Origin: an uncultured Chromatiales bacterium
Lineage (GTDB): Bacteria; Pseudomonadota; Gammaproteobacteria; Steroidobacterales; GCA-2729495
Assembly: GCA_913058165.1 (NCBI GenBank)
Contig: CAJXQV010000085.1
Location: forward strand, 1-5,906
Length of the DNA: 5,906 nucleotides
Direction of reading: 5' to 3'
In this document: positions 1 to 5,906 of the stretch, piece by piece
How the letters are laid out: every line of letters starts with the position of its first letter
Position numbering within the stretch: the first letter of the stretch is position 1
Position numbers and translations under genes: made by a program
The notes under the pieces: generated by a model
The model's database searches: none
What the model was told of the DNA's origin: nothing
What the model saw: only the letters and a program-made list of their open reading frames with translations

Positions 1-19
1 CTAATGTGGCTGTAAAAAT

Positions 20-733
20 CTACTGCGGCGTCACCGGTGCGTCATCATCGGTGGTGATTATTGTACCGGGTGTTATAGAGCCTGCAGCCAGGCCTTTAAT
101 GTACTCAACCGTAGGAATATTGCAGTAGTTCTGCCCCTCGAGAGCCTCAGGTAATATCCAGGTCAACCAACTGTCGTAGTCGTGAAACAACCCGGTTGAA
201 TTGATACGCAGCACACCATTGGCGTCCACATAGCTCAATTCATAATCGGCAAGATAACTGAAGCCGGTCATGGCGGGTTCATTATTCTCAACAACCATTG
301 CTCTAACCGCATCGGCGCCGGGCACATTGCCTTCAGCTTGCAGCTCGTCTATGGCCTGCTCGCTTGCAATGCGGGTAACACTCGAACAGGGTTGCTGCTC
401 ACCGGCCATCGACTCACCATAAGCTGCACGGATATGTGCAGCGCCCTTCACCTTGCAAGACACCAAAATGGGTATGGTGGCCTGATAGGCCACCACCTGA
501 TAGGTCTTTAAAGGATCAACCCTGGGTTTAGAGTGGCGGTACTCCGCCATACTGGTAAACACTGTGTTGTCACTCAGGAGCTGAGTATCAGCCAATAACT
601 GTTGCACACGCTGACAAAAAACCGAAGACCCTGAAAGAGGCAAGAGCGGGGCTGCAGAATAACTGGCCGTTGGGGCAATTACTGACGCCAGAAGCAGCAG
701 CAATGATGAACTTTGTATCAGTTGCAGAATCAC
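20..733 (-). CDS. Probable exported protein of unknown function
   Basis: I do not recognise this family. The frame is open from a GTG at 754, but that codon has no Shine-Dalgarno in front of it. A strong AAAGGAGG lies just inside the frame, 7 nt before a second GTG at 733, so I start there (237 residues). The N-terminus is a hydrophobic, Leu-rich stretch (about residues 2-20) followed by a small-residue region ending near SYSAAP (24-29). This looks like a Sec signal peptide, although with the later start the n-region has no Lys or Arg; the 754 start would add one Lys. The remaining protein has four cysteines (about 40, 93, 116, 204), an even number that would allow disulfides in the periplasm, and a Thr/Asp-rich C-terminal end. 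It has no lipobox and no further membrane segment. It is the last gene of the minus-strand run, 35 nt after the CxxC protein. That it is exported is an inference from the N-terminus alone. Confidence 0.7.
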   Translation of the reverse strand: MILQLIQSSSLLLLLASVIAPTASYSAAPLLPLSGSSVFCQRVQQLLADTQLLSDNTVFTSMAEYRHSKPRVDPLKTYQVVAYQATIPILVSCKVKGAAHIRAAYGESMAGEQQPCSSVTRIASEQAIDELQAEGNVPGADAVRAMVVENNEPAMTGFSYLADYELSYVDANGVLRINSTGLFHDYDSWLTWILPEALEGQNYCNIPTVEYIKGLAAGSITPGTIITTDDDAPVTPQ

Positions 734-736
734 AAG

Positions 737-747
737 CCCGCCTCCTT
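737..747 (-). promoter_or_regulatory. Strong Shine-Dalgarno that decides the start of the exported protein
   Basis: Read on the minus strand, AAAGGAGG precedes the GTG at 733 by 7 nt, an ideal spacing. The same bases lie inside the longer open frame that begins at GTG 754, which argues against the longer start. Confidence 0.6.
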
Positions 748-768
748 TACCCACCCAAAATTAAGCAA

Positions 769-1131
769 CTAACGCTGAACCAGCTGACCGCCGGCCCAGA
801 TTTGCACTGCCATGCAACCGCGGCAAACGCTTAACTCCATACCGGCAACAAACAAATCGGTGGTCACAGATGCCCAGCGGTCGAGAAACACTTCGCCGCT
901 GTTAACCTTGTTCCAGTACTCTACCTTCTGCTCAAGCACTTCAGGCGGAAACTGTGAATTCTTCTTCAGCATTTCCAGTCCTGCACCCTCAATGCGCAAC
1001 GGCACGCCGGCAGGGTTGCTCACCTGTTCAGCGTAGAGGTTAAGCCACACCTGATCATGCAATTCGCCACAAACAGGACAGCTAAAACGCTGGGACTGAA
1101 AAGCCGGTTCTATAACTTCTGTATTGCTCAC
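769..1131 (-). CDS. Small protein with two CxxC pairs (possible zinc ribbon), function unknown
   Basis: A 120-residue protein starting at GTG 1131, with a purine-rich GAGAGA (1139-1144) 7 nt upstream. It has one CxxC pair near the N-terminus (CPVC, C18 and C21) and a second near the C-terminus (CRGC, C103 and C106). Two widely spaced CxxC knuckles commonly fold together around one zinc ion, so a split zinc ribbon is a reasonable inference; no other cysteines are present. The central part (about residues 30-95) is mixed and mildly acidic, with no signal peptide or membrane segment, so it is probably cytoplasmic. It lies 51 nt after the rhlE stop on the same strand with no terminator hairpin between, which suggests co-transcription. 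I do not recognise a named family, and nucleic-acid binding is only one possibility. Confidence 0.7.
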   Translation of the reverse strand: MSNTEVIEPAFQSQRFSCPVCGELHDQVWLNLYAEQVSNPAGVPLRIEGAGLEMLKKNSQFPPEVLEQKVEYWNKVNSGEVFLDRWASVTTDLFVAGMELSVCRGCMAVQIWAGGQLVQR

Positions 1132-1182
1132 TAAAAAATCTCTCGGTTCAATTAAATAATTCTAAACATAACCCCAAACAAC

Positions 1183-2520
1183 TTAGCCCGTGCGTCGTCC
1201 GCGGCTACTACCACCAGGCCGCCTAGAACCGGAAGCGCTGTTGCCGCCGGACTTACCTTTATACGGACCGGATCGAGCGCCACCGGGCTTGCCCGGTGAT
1301 TTTCCACCACCGCCTCGACGGGGTGAGTTACCGCGACCACCGCCCCTGCCATTCTGAATAGGCTCGGCTCTAATACTAGGATCAACTTCGTAACCCGGAA
1401 TCACTTCCTGAGGTATTTTTTCGCCCAGCAGCTTTTCAATATCACTCAGCAACTTCAGTTCATCGACACAAACCAATGACAAGGCATGACCATTTTCACC
1501 GGCGCGCGCTGTACGGCCGATACGATGTACGTAGTCTTCCGGCACGTTGGGCAGTTCATAGTTCACCACATACGGCAAACGGTCGATATCAATACCGCGT
1601 GCGGCAATATCAGTAGCCACCAGCACTCGCGTCTGACCTGCCTTAAAGTTCTTCAGTGCCTTAGTGCGCGCACTCTGCGACTTATTGCCATGAATAGCTT
1701 CCGCATTAATGCCGTCTTTTCCTAATTGTTCAGCCAGCTTGTTAGCACCGTGTTTAGTGCGGGTAAACACCAGCACCTGACTCCAGTTTTCGGAGCCAAT
1801 ACGATGCGATAAAAGCTCACGCTTACGGCCCTTATCCACCGGATACACCAGTTGGCTCACCCGCTCCACTGCCGTGTTTTGCGGTGTCACCTGAACCTCT
1901 TTGGGGTCACGAAGAAAGTCATTGGCAAGGGATTTAATCTCTTTCGAGAAGGTTGCTGAGAACAGCAAAGTCTGACGACTCTTTGGTAGCACCTTCAGGA
2001 TTTTACGAATATCACGAATAAAACCCATATCGAGCATTCTATCGGCTTCATCCAAAATCAGAATTTCAACGGTCGAAAGATCGACATTGCCCTGGTTCAT
2101 ATGATCGAGCAAACGTCCGGGAGTGGCGACAATAATCTCCACGCCGCGACGCAGTCTGTCGATCTGCTTACCGGGTTTTACACCGCCAAAAATCACCGTA
2201 GTGCGGAATGGCAAATAACGACCGTATTGCTCAACACTCTCGGCAACCTGAGCAGCAAGCTCACGGGTTGGCGTAAGAATCAGTGCACGCACCCGGGCTT
2301 TTCCTGATGGGTTGCTTTCCTGGCACTCCTGCAAACGCTGCAACATCGGCAGCGTAAAACCGGCTGTTTTACCCGTACCGGTTTGGGCACCGGCCAGCAG
2401 GTCGACGCCCTTAAGAACGAGCGGAATGGCCTGCTCTTGAATGGGGGTGGTTTCGCTGTAACCCTGCTGCTCAATAGCACGCAGCAGTTCGGCCGAAAGA
2501 CCGAGCTCATTAAATAACAT
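1183..2520 (-). CDS. rhlE: DEAD-box ATP-dependent RNA helicase, RhlE group
   Basis: A 445-residue ATP-dependent RNA helicase that unwinds short RNA duplexes. RhlE-type enzymes are linked to ribosome assembly and RNA turnover in the cytoplasm. All family motifs are present in order: the F-x-x-x-G/Q motif (about 3-28), Walker A AQTGTGKT (45-52), PTRELA (84-89), TPGR (133-136), DEAD (157-160), SAT (188-190), the second RecA-like domain with VFTRTK (251-256), [10 protein letters not shown] (302-311) and HRIGRTAR (332-339). After about residue 385 comes a low-complexity, basic Gly/Arg/Ser-rich tail of about 60 residues with RGG-like repeats, typical of RhlE and likely to bind RNA without sequence specificity. 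The start ATG at 2520 gives the Q motif its normal position. An AGGAG lies 11 nt upstream, directly after a perfect hairpin. A leader of about 205 nt is predicted. Assignment to RhlE rather than SrmB, RhlB or DeaD rests on size, motif wording and the Gly/Arg tail. Confidence 0.96.
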   Translation of the reverse strand: MLFNELGLSAELLRAIEQQGYSETTPIQEQAIPLVLKGVDLLAGAQTGTGKTAGFTLPMLQRLQECQESNPSGKARVRALILTPTRELAAQVAESVEQYGRYLPFRTTVIFGGVKPGKQIDRLRRGVEIIVATPGRLLDHMNQGNVDLSTVEILILDEADRMLDMGFIRDIRKILKVLPKSRQTLLFSATFSKEIKSLANDFLRDPKEVQVTPQNTAVERVSQLVYPVDKGRKRELLSHRIGSENWSQVLVFTRTKHGANKLAEQLGKDGINAEAIHGNKSQSARTKALKNFKAGQTRVLVATDIAARGIDIDRLPYVVNYELPNVPEDYVHRIGRTARAGENGHALSLVCVDELKLLSDIEKLLGEKIPQEVIPGYEVDPSIRAEPIQNGRGGGRGNSPRRGGGGKSPGKPGGARSGPYKGKSGGNSASGSRRPGGSSRGRRTG

Positions 2521-2578
2521 GTGGGGGTTTACTCCTGTTGTCGGATGTTGCTTTGTGCAACATCCGCCGGAAAAACAT
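2510..2578 (-). CDS. Possible 22-codon upstream ORF overlapping the rhlE start
   Basis: An ATG at 2578 opens a 22-codon frame ending with TAA at 2510-2512, inside the first codons of rhlE and in a different frame. A purine-rich GGGAAGG-type site (about 2585-2591) lies 6 nt before the ATG. The frame runs through both arms of the hairpin at 2542-2566 and through the rhlE Shine-Dalgarno, so ribosomes translating it would melt the hairpin. The encoded peptide is basic and has no recognisable motif. A short frame like this arises easily by chance, so this is a candidate only. Confidence 0.2.
   Translation of the reverse strand: MFFRRMLHKATSDNRSKPPHVI
2532..2536 (-). promoter_or_regulatory. rhlE Shine-Dalgarno, hairpin-proximal
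   Basis: AGGAG on the minus strand, 11 nt from the rhlE ATG, which is slightly longer than optimal spacing. It lies only 5 nt downstream of the 3' arm of the perfect hairpin at 2542-2566, so leader folding could affect ribosome access. Confidence 0.55.
2542..2566 (-). promoter_or_regulatory. Perfect 10-bp hairpin in the rhlE leader
   Basis: The arms CGGATGTTGC (2542-2551) and GCAACATCCG (2557-2566) are exact reverse complements around a 5-nt loop. No T-run follows on either strand, so it is not an intrinsic terminator. Its place just before the rhlE Shine-Dalgarno suggests an RNA element affecting translation or mRNA stability. The inverted repeat is seen directly; the function is inferred. 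Confidence 0.6.
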
Positions 2579-2624
2579 TGCTTGCCTTCCCGGGGGCGTC
2601 TGACCAGTGTGCAGAAATCGTTAT

Positions 2625-2637
2625 TGCAACGGTTGCA
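2625..2637. repeat. Near-perfect palindrome TGCAAC-G-GTTGCA
   Basis: Two exact 6-nt arms (2625-2630 and 2632-2637) flank a single central base. It could be a dimer-type operator or a stretch of leader RNA. Its GTTGC/GCAAC cores are the same as those in the hairpin arms at 2542-2566, so the two elements could pair with each other in the transcript. Confidence 0.35.
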
Positions 2638-2700
2638 CGAGGTTCGGTCCAGACTTTGTTTTAAGAACTTAAACCGGCGAATCTGCCTTGCTTAAGTGGA

Positions 2701-2722
2701 TGGCGCAGACCGAAGTGCGCCA
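2701..2722. repeat. 7-bp hairpin near the predicted start of the rhlE transcript
   Basis: TGGCGCA (2701-2707) and TGCGCCA (2716-2722) are exact reverse complements around an 8-nt loop. No T-run follows on the minus strand. It would form within the first ~30 nt of a transcript starting near 2727, where 5'-terminal hairpins often protect mRNA. The role is inferred. Confidence 0.4.
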
Positions 2723-2733
2723 AGACGAAGCGG

Positions 2734-2742
2734 ACTATAGCA
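2734..2742 (-). promoter_or_regulatory. Candidate extended -10 promoter for rhlE
   Basis: The minus strand reads TGC-TATAGT, matching the extended -10 pattern TGnTATAnT, with five of six hexamer bases in agreement with TATAAT. The -35 region at 17-18 nt spacing (about 2757-2763) is weak, which extended -10 promoters tolerate. Transcription would start near 2727, giving rhlE a leader of about 205 nt. The site lies in the 282-bp gap between gdhA and rhlE, the only long intergenic stretch in the minus-strand run. Confidence 0.4.
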
Positions 2743-2802
2743 GAGTGTTTCTTTAGATGTTGCGCTTTTGAGCACCGTCTTAGCTCTGCTCATACCGCCA
2801 AT

Positions 2803-4170
2803 TCACATCACACCATAGGCGAGCATCGCATCGGCCACCTTCACGAAGCCGGCAATATTTGCCCCTTTTAAGTAATCGACGTACTCATCATCTTCGCGCC
2901 CGTATTGCTCACACTTGCCGTGAATGTTGCGCATGATATCGCGGAGCTGGTTGTTCAGCTCATCGCGACTCCATGACATCCGGATACTGTTCTGACTCAT
3001 CTCCAGCCCGGAAACAGCAACGCCTCCGGCGTTGGCCGCTTTACTGGGTGCAAACAGAATTCTCGCCTGCTGGAACACGTCAACGGCATCCTGTTCGGAG
3101 GGCATGTTGGCCCCCTCAGACAAACCGATGCAGCCGTTGGCGATTAATGCCTTCGCCTCATCGGCATTGAGTTCATTCTGAGTGGCGCAGGGAAATGCAA
3201 GTTCGCACGGCACATTCCATGGGCGTTGGCCAGGGTAAAACCCCACACCGAATTCATCGGCGTATTCGGAAATACGCCCGCGGCGAACATCTTTGAGCTC
3301 GCGAATCCAATGCAACTTGGCACAATCAATGCCGGCAGGGTCAAAAATAAAGCCGGATGAATCGGACATCGTGACCGGCTTAGCGCCCTGCTCGATCAAC
3401 TTATCGACGGCATATTGAGCGACATTGCCCGACCCCGAGACCACAGCAGTTTTGCCTTCTAATGTATCCCCACGGGTGGCCAGCATATCCTCCATCATGT
3501 AAACGCAACCGTAGCCAGTGGCTTCGGTACGAATCTGACTGCCGCCAAACGACAAGCCTTTACCGGTCATCACACCGGTAAATGTATTTGACAAGCGCTT
3601 GTACTGACCAAATAAATAACTGACCTCACGCGGACCCACACCAATATCGCCGGCAGGCACATCTGTATCGGGGCCTATATGTCGATACAACTCAGTCATA
3701 AAGGATTGGCAGAATCGCATAACTTCGGCATCAGACTTTCCCTTAGGGTCAAAATCGGAGCCCCCTTTACCGCCACCCAAAGGCAAACCGGTAAGGCTAT
3801 TCTTAAACGTTTGTTCAAACGCGAGAAACTTAAGAATACTGAGATTCACACTGGGGTGAAAACGAATACCGCCTTTATAAGGCCCTATAGCATTGCAATG
3901 CTGAACCCGGTAACCGCGATTAATATGCACTTTGTTTTTATCGTCACACCAAACCACACGGAAAGTAATAATGCGATCAGGCTCGGTTAAGCGACCAAAG
4001 ATTGCGGCATCCATGTACTCAGGGTGTTTGCGTAAAAATGGCAGCACATTAATGCCAACTTCGTAAACAGCCTGATGGAACTCAGGCTCGTGCGGATTGC
4101 GCTTTTCTAACCAGCTCATAAACTTAGGCACAAGTTGAGACTGATCTGTCTTGGTATGCCAAACTGCCAT
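2803..4170 (-). CDS. gdhA: NADP-specific glutamate dehydrogenase
   Basis: A 455-residue cytoplasmic enzyme that makes L-glutamate from 2-oxoglutarate and ammonium using NADPH (EC 1.4.1.4). The length is close to the ~450 residues usual for the hexameric bacterial class. The substrate-binding stretch GPYKGGIRFHP (96-106) and the family signature LPLGGGKGGSDFDPKGKS (129-146), with the catalytic lysine at about K135, are intact. So is PAGDIGVG (172-179), whose D175 corresponds to the catalytic aspartate. The dinucleotide domain has the SGSGNVAQYA turn (245-254), then SDSSG (269-273), where small/polar residues in place of an acidic one suit NADP(H). The C-terminal KAANAGGVAVSGLEMSQNS segment (377-395) is also typical. 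The ATG at 4170 has a GGGAGA (4177-4182) 6 nt upstream. It follows the UbiD fragment on the same strand by 64 nt, a gap with a TATAAC-like -10 but no convincing -35. No terminator hairpin with a T-run is seen after it. Confidence 0.97.
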   Translation of the reverse strand: MAVWHTKTDQSQLVPKFMSWLEKRNPHEPEFHQAVYEVGINVLPFLRKHPEYMDAAIFGRLTEPDRIITFRVVWCDDKNKVHINRGYRVQHCNAIGPYKGGIRFHPSVNLSILKFLAFEQTFKNSLTGLPLGGGKGGSDFDPKGKSDAEVMRFCQSFMTELYRHIGPDTDVPAGDIGVGPREVSYLFGQYKRLSNTFTGVMTGKGLSFGGSQIRTEATGYGCVYMMEDMLATRGDTLEGKTAVVSGSGNVAQYAVDKLIEQGAKPVTMSDSSGFIFDPAGIDCAKLHWIRELKDVRRGRISEYADEFGVGFYPGQRPWNVPCELAFPCATQNELNADEAKALIANGCIGLSEGANMPSEQDAVDVFQQARILFAPSKAANAGGVAVSGLEMSQNSIRMSWSRDELNNQLRDIMRNIHGKCEQYGREDDEYVDYLKGANIAGFVKVADAMLAYGVM

Positions 4171-4234
4171 GCTGAATCTCCCGGACCATAAGAAAGTTAT
4201 ACAACATTAATGCCTAAAGCTCTTTTCCGGCAAG

Positions 4235-5128
4235 CTAGCCCGGCCCGGCCCGCCATAAGCGCAAAGAGTCACCCCACTTGGCATCGACGTTCGCAAACGC
4301 ATCCGGCGCGCCTGCCAATAGTAACGATTCATTCGTTGCAGGAAAAACCGCCGGGCCGTTTTCTTCGGGCCACTGCCGCGTGGCATCGATTGCTATCTTG
4401 CTGCTCTTACCCACTTTGACCGAACTGGGATCCAATGGCAAAGCCGGCTTCTCTTCGTAAACCTGAAGATTGCCATACGGTTGCCATCGCGCACCTATAG
4501 CCGCGAGCACAGCATCGTGATCGGTCACATCGATATCGTCATCAAGCACCACCACAATCTTCGCAAAGAAATCGCGTTCTGCTATCGCCCGGGCAATCTC
4601 CAAGCCCTGACCTGGCCGGGTTTTATTGATACTGACAAAATAGAACCCGACCGCACGCGTATCAGGAAAGAAATCCACAACGGCGGGATGATTCTGTTTT
4701 AGACGCATAAACGAGCGCGCATGACCGGCCGCCATTAATGCGCCAGCCTGCTCACCGGTGAAATTATTCATCAACCAAGGGTTTCGCCGATGGGTTACCG
4801 CAGTAACTCGCAGCCAGAAGACTTCATCCTTCACCTTGCCCTGATAGCCGACCATCTCGGCATAGGGGCCTTCCGGGCGCAGGTCATCGAGCGGCACCTC
4901 GCCTTCAATAATCATTTCGGCATTGGCCGGCACCATAAAGTCATTAGTCTCGCACTTTACGGTCTCAATGCCCTGCCCTGCCAAACCGCCTGCGATGGAC
5001 ATCTCATCCACTAATCCATTTTTGCCGAAAGACATTTTACTGCCCGCCACCATCCACACATAAGGATCGGGCGTGAGCACTATTGAAACCTGCGCCACCT
5101 TTTCACCGCGGGCCTGCGCCGCTTTCAA
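4235..5128 (-). CDS. UbiD-family decarboxylase, C-terminal fragment (5' part missing)
   Basis: The C-terminal ~60% of a UbiD-family (de)carboxylase, which uses prenylated FMN supplied by UbiX to decarboxylate aromatic or unsaturated acids. Family members are usually about 450-500 residues; only 297 are present from the TTG at 5128. Recognisable parts are the LKAAQARGEK/DP region (1-22), the EGPYAEMVGYQG active-site loop (86-97) whose E86 and E91 match the spacing of the two catalytic glutamates of the family, VVVLDDDIDVTD (192-203), and KIAIDATRQWP (244-254). The N-terminal half, which carries much of the prFMN site and the catalytic arginine, is absent. Codons upstream of 5128 stay open to a stop at 5186-5188, and UbiD-like wording (GGLYL) continues just above the TTG, so the TTG is not a credible start. 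The divergent slyD-like gene occupies the place of the missing half. It is a pseudogene or a product of a bad join, and would be inactive as drawn. The substrate cannot be assigned. Confidence 0.85.
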   Translation of the reverse strand: MKAAQARGEKVAQVSIVLTPDPYVWMVAGSKMSFGKNGLVDEMSIAGGLAGQGIETVKCETNDFMVPANAEMIIEGEVPLDDLRPEGPYAEMVGYQGKVKDEVFWLRVTAVTHRRNPWLMNNFTGEQAGALMAAGHARSFMRLKQNHPAVVDFFPDTRAVGFYFVSINKTRPGQGLEIARAIAERDFFAKIVVVLDDDIDVTDHDAVLAAIGARWQPYGNLQVYEEKPALPLDPSSVKVGKSSKIAIDATRQWPEENGPAVFPATNESLLLAGAPDAFANVDAKWGDSLRLWRAGPG

Positions 5129-5134
5129 ATAAAG

Positions 5135-5156
5135 ACCGCCAAAAATTTGCGGCGGT
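5135..5156. repeat. Short inverted repeat near the UbiD break
   Basis: ACCGCC (5135-5140) and GGCGGT (5151-5156) are exact reverse complements around a 10-nt AT-rich loop. It lies where UbiD similarity fades. A 6-bp stem may be chance, but short inverted repeats are also typical places for rearrangement or chimeric joins. Confidence 0.3.
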
Positions 5157-5227
5157 ACTCGACCGTTATTGTCAGCAGCAACAAGTTAAATCCCCCCAAT
5201 GAGTCTGATACCAAAAGGAAACCCGCA

Positions 5228-5722
5228 ATGAACATTGAAGCCGGACAGGTTGTTGTCATGGATTACAAAGTCTTGGATGAAACGGGAGAGGTGCTCGAGG
5301 AAAGTAACCCTGCCGAGCCCATGGTGTATCTCCATGGTCACCGCAATATCTTGCCGGCGCTGGAAGCCGCGCTCGGCGGTAAGGCCGAAGGCGAGCTGGT
5401 TTCGGTGACCTTGCCGCCAGAGCAAGCCTATGGTCCTCGTCAGGAGGGGGCCGTCGATCGCGTCCCGATCAAGCATTTGGTCAAGCCGCCAAAGAAGATT
5501 CAGTCGGGCAGCTTGGTTCGGGTTAATACGAAAGAAGGCGCCAGAGATGCGGTTGTGGTGAAAGTCGGTCGGTTTAACGTCGACCTAGACAGTAATCATC
5601 CGTATGCAGGTAAAACATTGACCTTTGATCTCCAGATCCAAACTGTGCGGGCCGCGACGGCTGAGGAGTTAGCGCACGGCCACAGTCATGGCATTCAAGG
5701 CAGCGCGAGTCACCATGGGTAA
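5228..5722 (+). CDS. slyD: FKBP-type peptidyl-prolyl cis-trans isomerase, SlyD-like
   Basis: A 164-residue cytoplasmic prolyl isomerase/chaperone of the SlyD group. The split FKBP domain is visible: an N-terminal part with the YLHGHRNILPALEAAL stretch (34-49), the VTLPPEQAYG strand (60-69), an IF (insert-in-flap) chaperone domain of about 50 residues (70-120), then return to the FKBP fold with NHPYAGKTLTF (123-133) and the end EELAHGHSHG (146-155). The tail is His-containing (HGHSHG...SHHG) but much shorter than the E. coli SlyD metal-binding tail and has no cysteines, so nickel handling may be limited. The ATG at 5228 is preferred because AAGGAA lies 7 nt upstream (5215-5220) and the family N-terminus begins here; the open frame back to a TTG at 5147 adds sequence unlike the family. 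It faces the enoyl-CoA hydratase fragment convergently. It could be a SlyD paralogue rather than the orthologue. Confidence 0.93.
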   Translation: MNIEAGQVVVMDYKVLDETGEVLEESNPAEPMVYLHGHRNILPALEAALGGKAEGELVSVTLPPEQAYGPRQEGAVDRVPIKHLVKPPKKIQSGSLVRVNTKEGARDAVVVKVGRFNVDLDSNHPYAGKTLTFDLQIQTVRAATAEELAHGHSHGIQGSASHHG

Positions 5723-5737
5723 GCCGCGTTTTAAGGC

Positions 5738-5878
5738 TTAACGGCCTTGCCAAACCGGCGCCCTTTTTTCTGCAAAGGCACTTGGACCTTCCAAAGCGTC
5801 CTCACTCTCTCGCCTGAGCATTTCTTCGGGATAGGTCTTCTCAAACGCTGCCTGCAGGGGATGATCAAGCCCTTGCAT
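5738..5878 (-). CDS. Enoyl-CoA hydratase/isomerase family protein, C-terminal end only
   Basis: The minus strand holds an open frame of 46 codons ending with TAA at 5738-5740. Its last residues read [22 protein letters not shown], the characteristic C-terminal end of crotonase-superfamily enoyl-CoA hydratases/isomerases (E-G-x-x-A-F-x-E-K-R-x-P-x-W-x-G-R). The family is about 260 residues long, so roughly 80% is missing beyond the contig end. The ATG at 5878 directly abuts the adapter and is an internal methionine codon, not a start. These enzymes hydrate or isomerise acyl-CoA esters in fatty-acid or aromatic-acid breakdown; the catalytic region is not in the window, so the substrate cannot be told. 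It converges on the slyD-like gene with 15 nt between their stop codons. Confidence 0.82.
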   Translation of the reverse strand: MQGLDHPLQAAFEKTYPEEMLRRESEDALEGPSAFAEKRAPVWQGR

Positions 5879-5906
5879 CTGTCTCTTATACACATCTCCG
5901 AGCCCA
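5879..5906 (+). other. Illumina Nextera transposase adapter (sequencing artefact)
   Basis: Positions 5879-5897 read CTGTCTCTTATACACATCT, the 19-bp Tn5 mosaic end used in Nextera kits. Positions 5898-5906 (CCGAGCCCA) continue exactly into the read-2-side adapter. The whole 28 nt match, so this is untrimmed library sequence and the genomic sequence ends at 5878. Confidence 0.97.

Noticed and set aside
1152..1385. 77-codon minus-strand open frame
   Set aside because: It is an alternative frame of the repetitive Gly/Arg tail of rhlE, whose GC-rich codons keep other frames open.
2542..2566. Intrinsic terminator for gdhA
   Set aside because: The stem is perfect, but no T-run follows on the minus strand, it lies ~240 nt after the gdhA stop, and it is immediately before the rhlE ribosome site.
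2770..2791. Terminator just after gdhA (GAGCA/TGCTC stem)
   Set aside because: The stem is only 5 bp with a 12-nt loop, and is followed by AAAAGCGC rather than a T-run on the minus strand.
3679..3990. 103-codon plus-strand open frame
   Set aside because: It lies wholly inside gdhA, antisense to a strongly conserved coding region, and shows no protein-like features.
5126..5128. TTG as true start of the UbiD-family protein
   Set aside because: It begins in the middle of the family alignment, lacks a Shine-Dalgarno, and family-like residues continue upstream of it.
5147..5227. N-terminal extension of the slyD-like protein from TTG 5147
   Set aside because: The added residues do not resemble the family, and a good ribosome site precedes the ATG at 5228.
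5186..5476. 96-codon minus-strand open frame
   Set aside because: It is antisense to the slyD-like gene and has no resemblance to the missing UbiD N-terminal half, so it is not the continuation of that gene.
5733..5770. Terminator between the slyD-like gene and the enoyl-CoA hydratase
   Set aside because: There is a 5-bp AAGGC/GCCTT stem and a run of six T at 5764-5769, but they are 15 nt apart, so the classical stem-plus-T-tract arrangement is not met.
5879..5897. Tn5/IS50 transposon end
   Set aside because: The 19-bp mosaic end is the engineered version and runs straight into Nextera adapter sequence, so it is library-derived rather than a resident transposon.

Overview
This looks like a piece of a gammaproteobacterial chromosome of moderate GC. 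The helicase, glutamate dehydrogenase and SlyD-type isomerase all read like gammaproteobacterial housekeeping proteins, and genes are densely packed with recognisable Shine-Dalgarno sites. I cannot place the genus. The right edge (5879-5906) is not biological: it is an exact stretch of the Illumina Nextera transposase adapter, so the window is the end of an incompletely trimmed draft contig.

Layout. Positions 20-5128 are all coded on the minus strand. In the direction of transcription (right to left) these are: the C-terminal ~300 residues of a UbiD-family prenylated-FMN decarboxylase (4235-5128), NADP-type glutamate dehydrogenase gdhA (2803-4170), a 282-bp intergenic region, a DEAD-box RNA helicase of the RhlE group (1183-2520), a 120-residue protein with two CxxC pairs (769-1131), and a probable exported protein of unknown function (20-733). 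On the right, a SlyD-like FKBP peptidyl-prolyl isomerase (5228-5722) is on the plus strand. It converges with the last 46 codons of an enoyl-CoA hydratase/isomerase on the minus strand (5738-5878), which is cut by the contig end.

How the genes fit together. No single pathway joins them. GdhA assimilates ammonium, RhlE remodels RNA or ribosome precursors, and SlyD is a chaperone/metal-handling isomerase. The two small genes after rhlE follow it with short gaps and no visible terminator, so they may be co-transcribed with it. The UbiD fragment lacks the N-terminal prFMN-binding half of the enzyme, and the sequence where that half should be holds the divergent slyD-like gene. This is either a real deletion/inversion or a chimeric assembly join.

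The most interesting biological structure is the leader of rhlE. It has an extended -10 promoter candidate about 205 nt upstream of the start, several inverted repeats including a perfect 10-bp hairpin 5 nt before the Shine-Dalgarno, and a possible 22-codon upstream ORF that overlaps the rhlE start. I found no undescribed multi-gene system, CRISPR array, tRNA, rRNA or insertion sequence.
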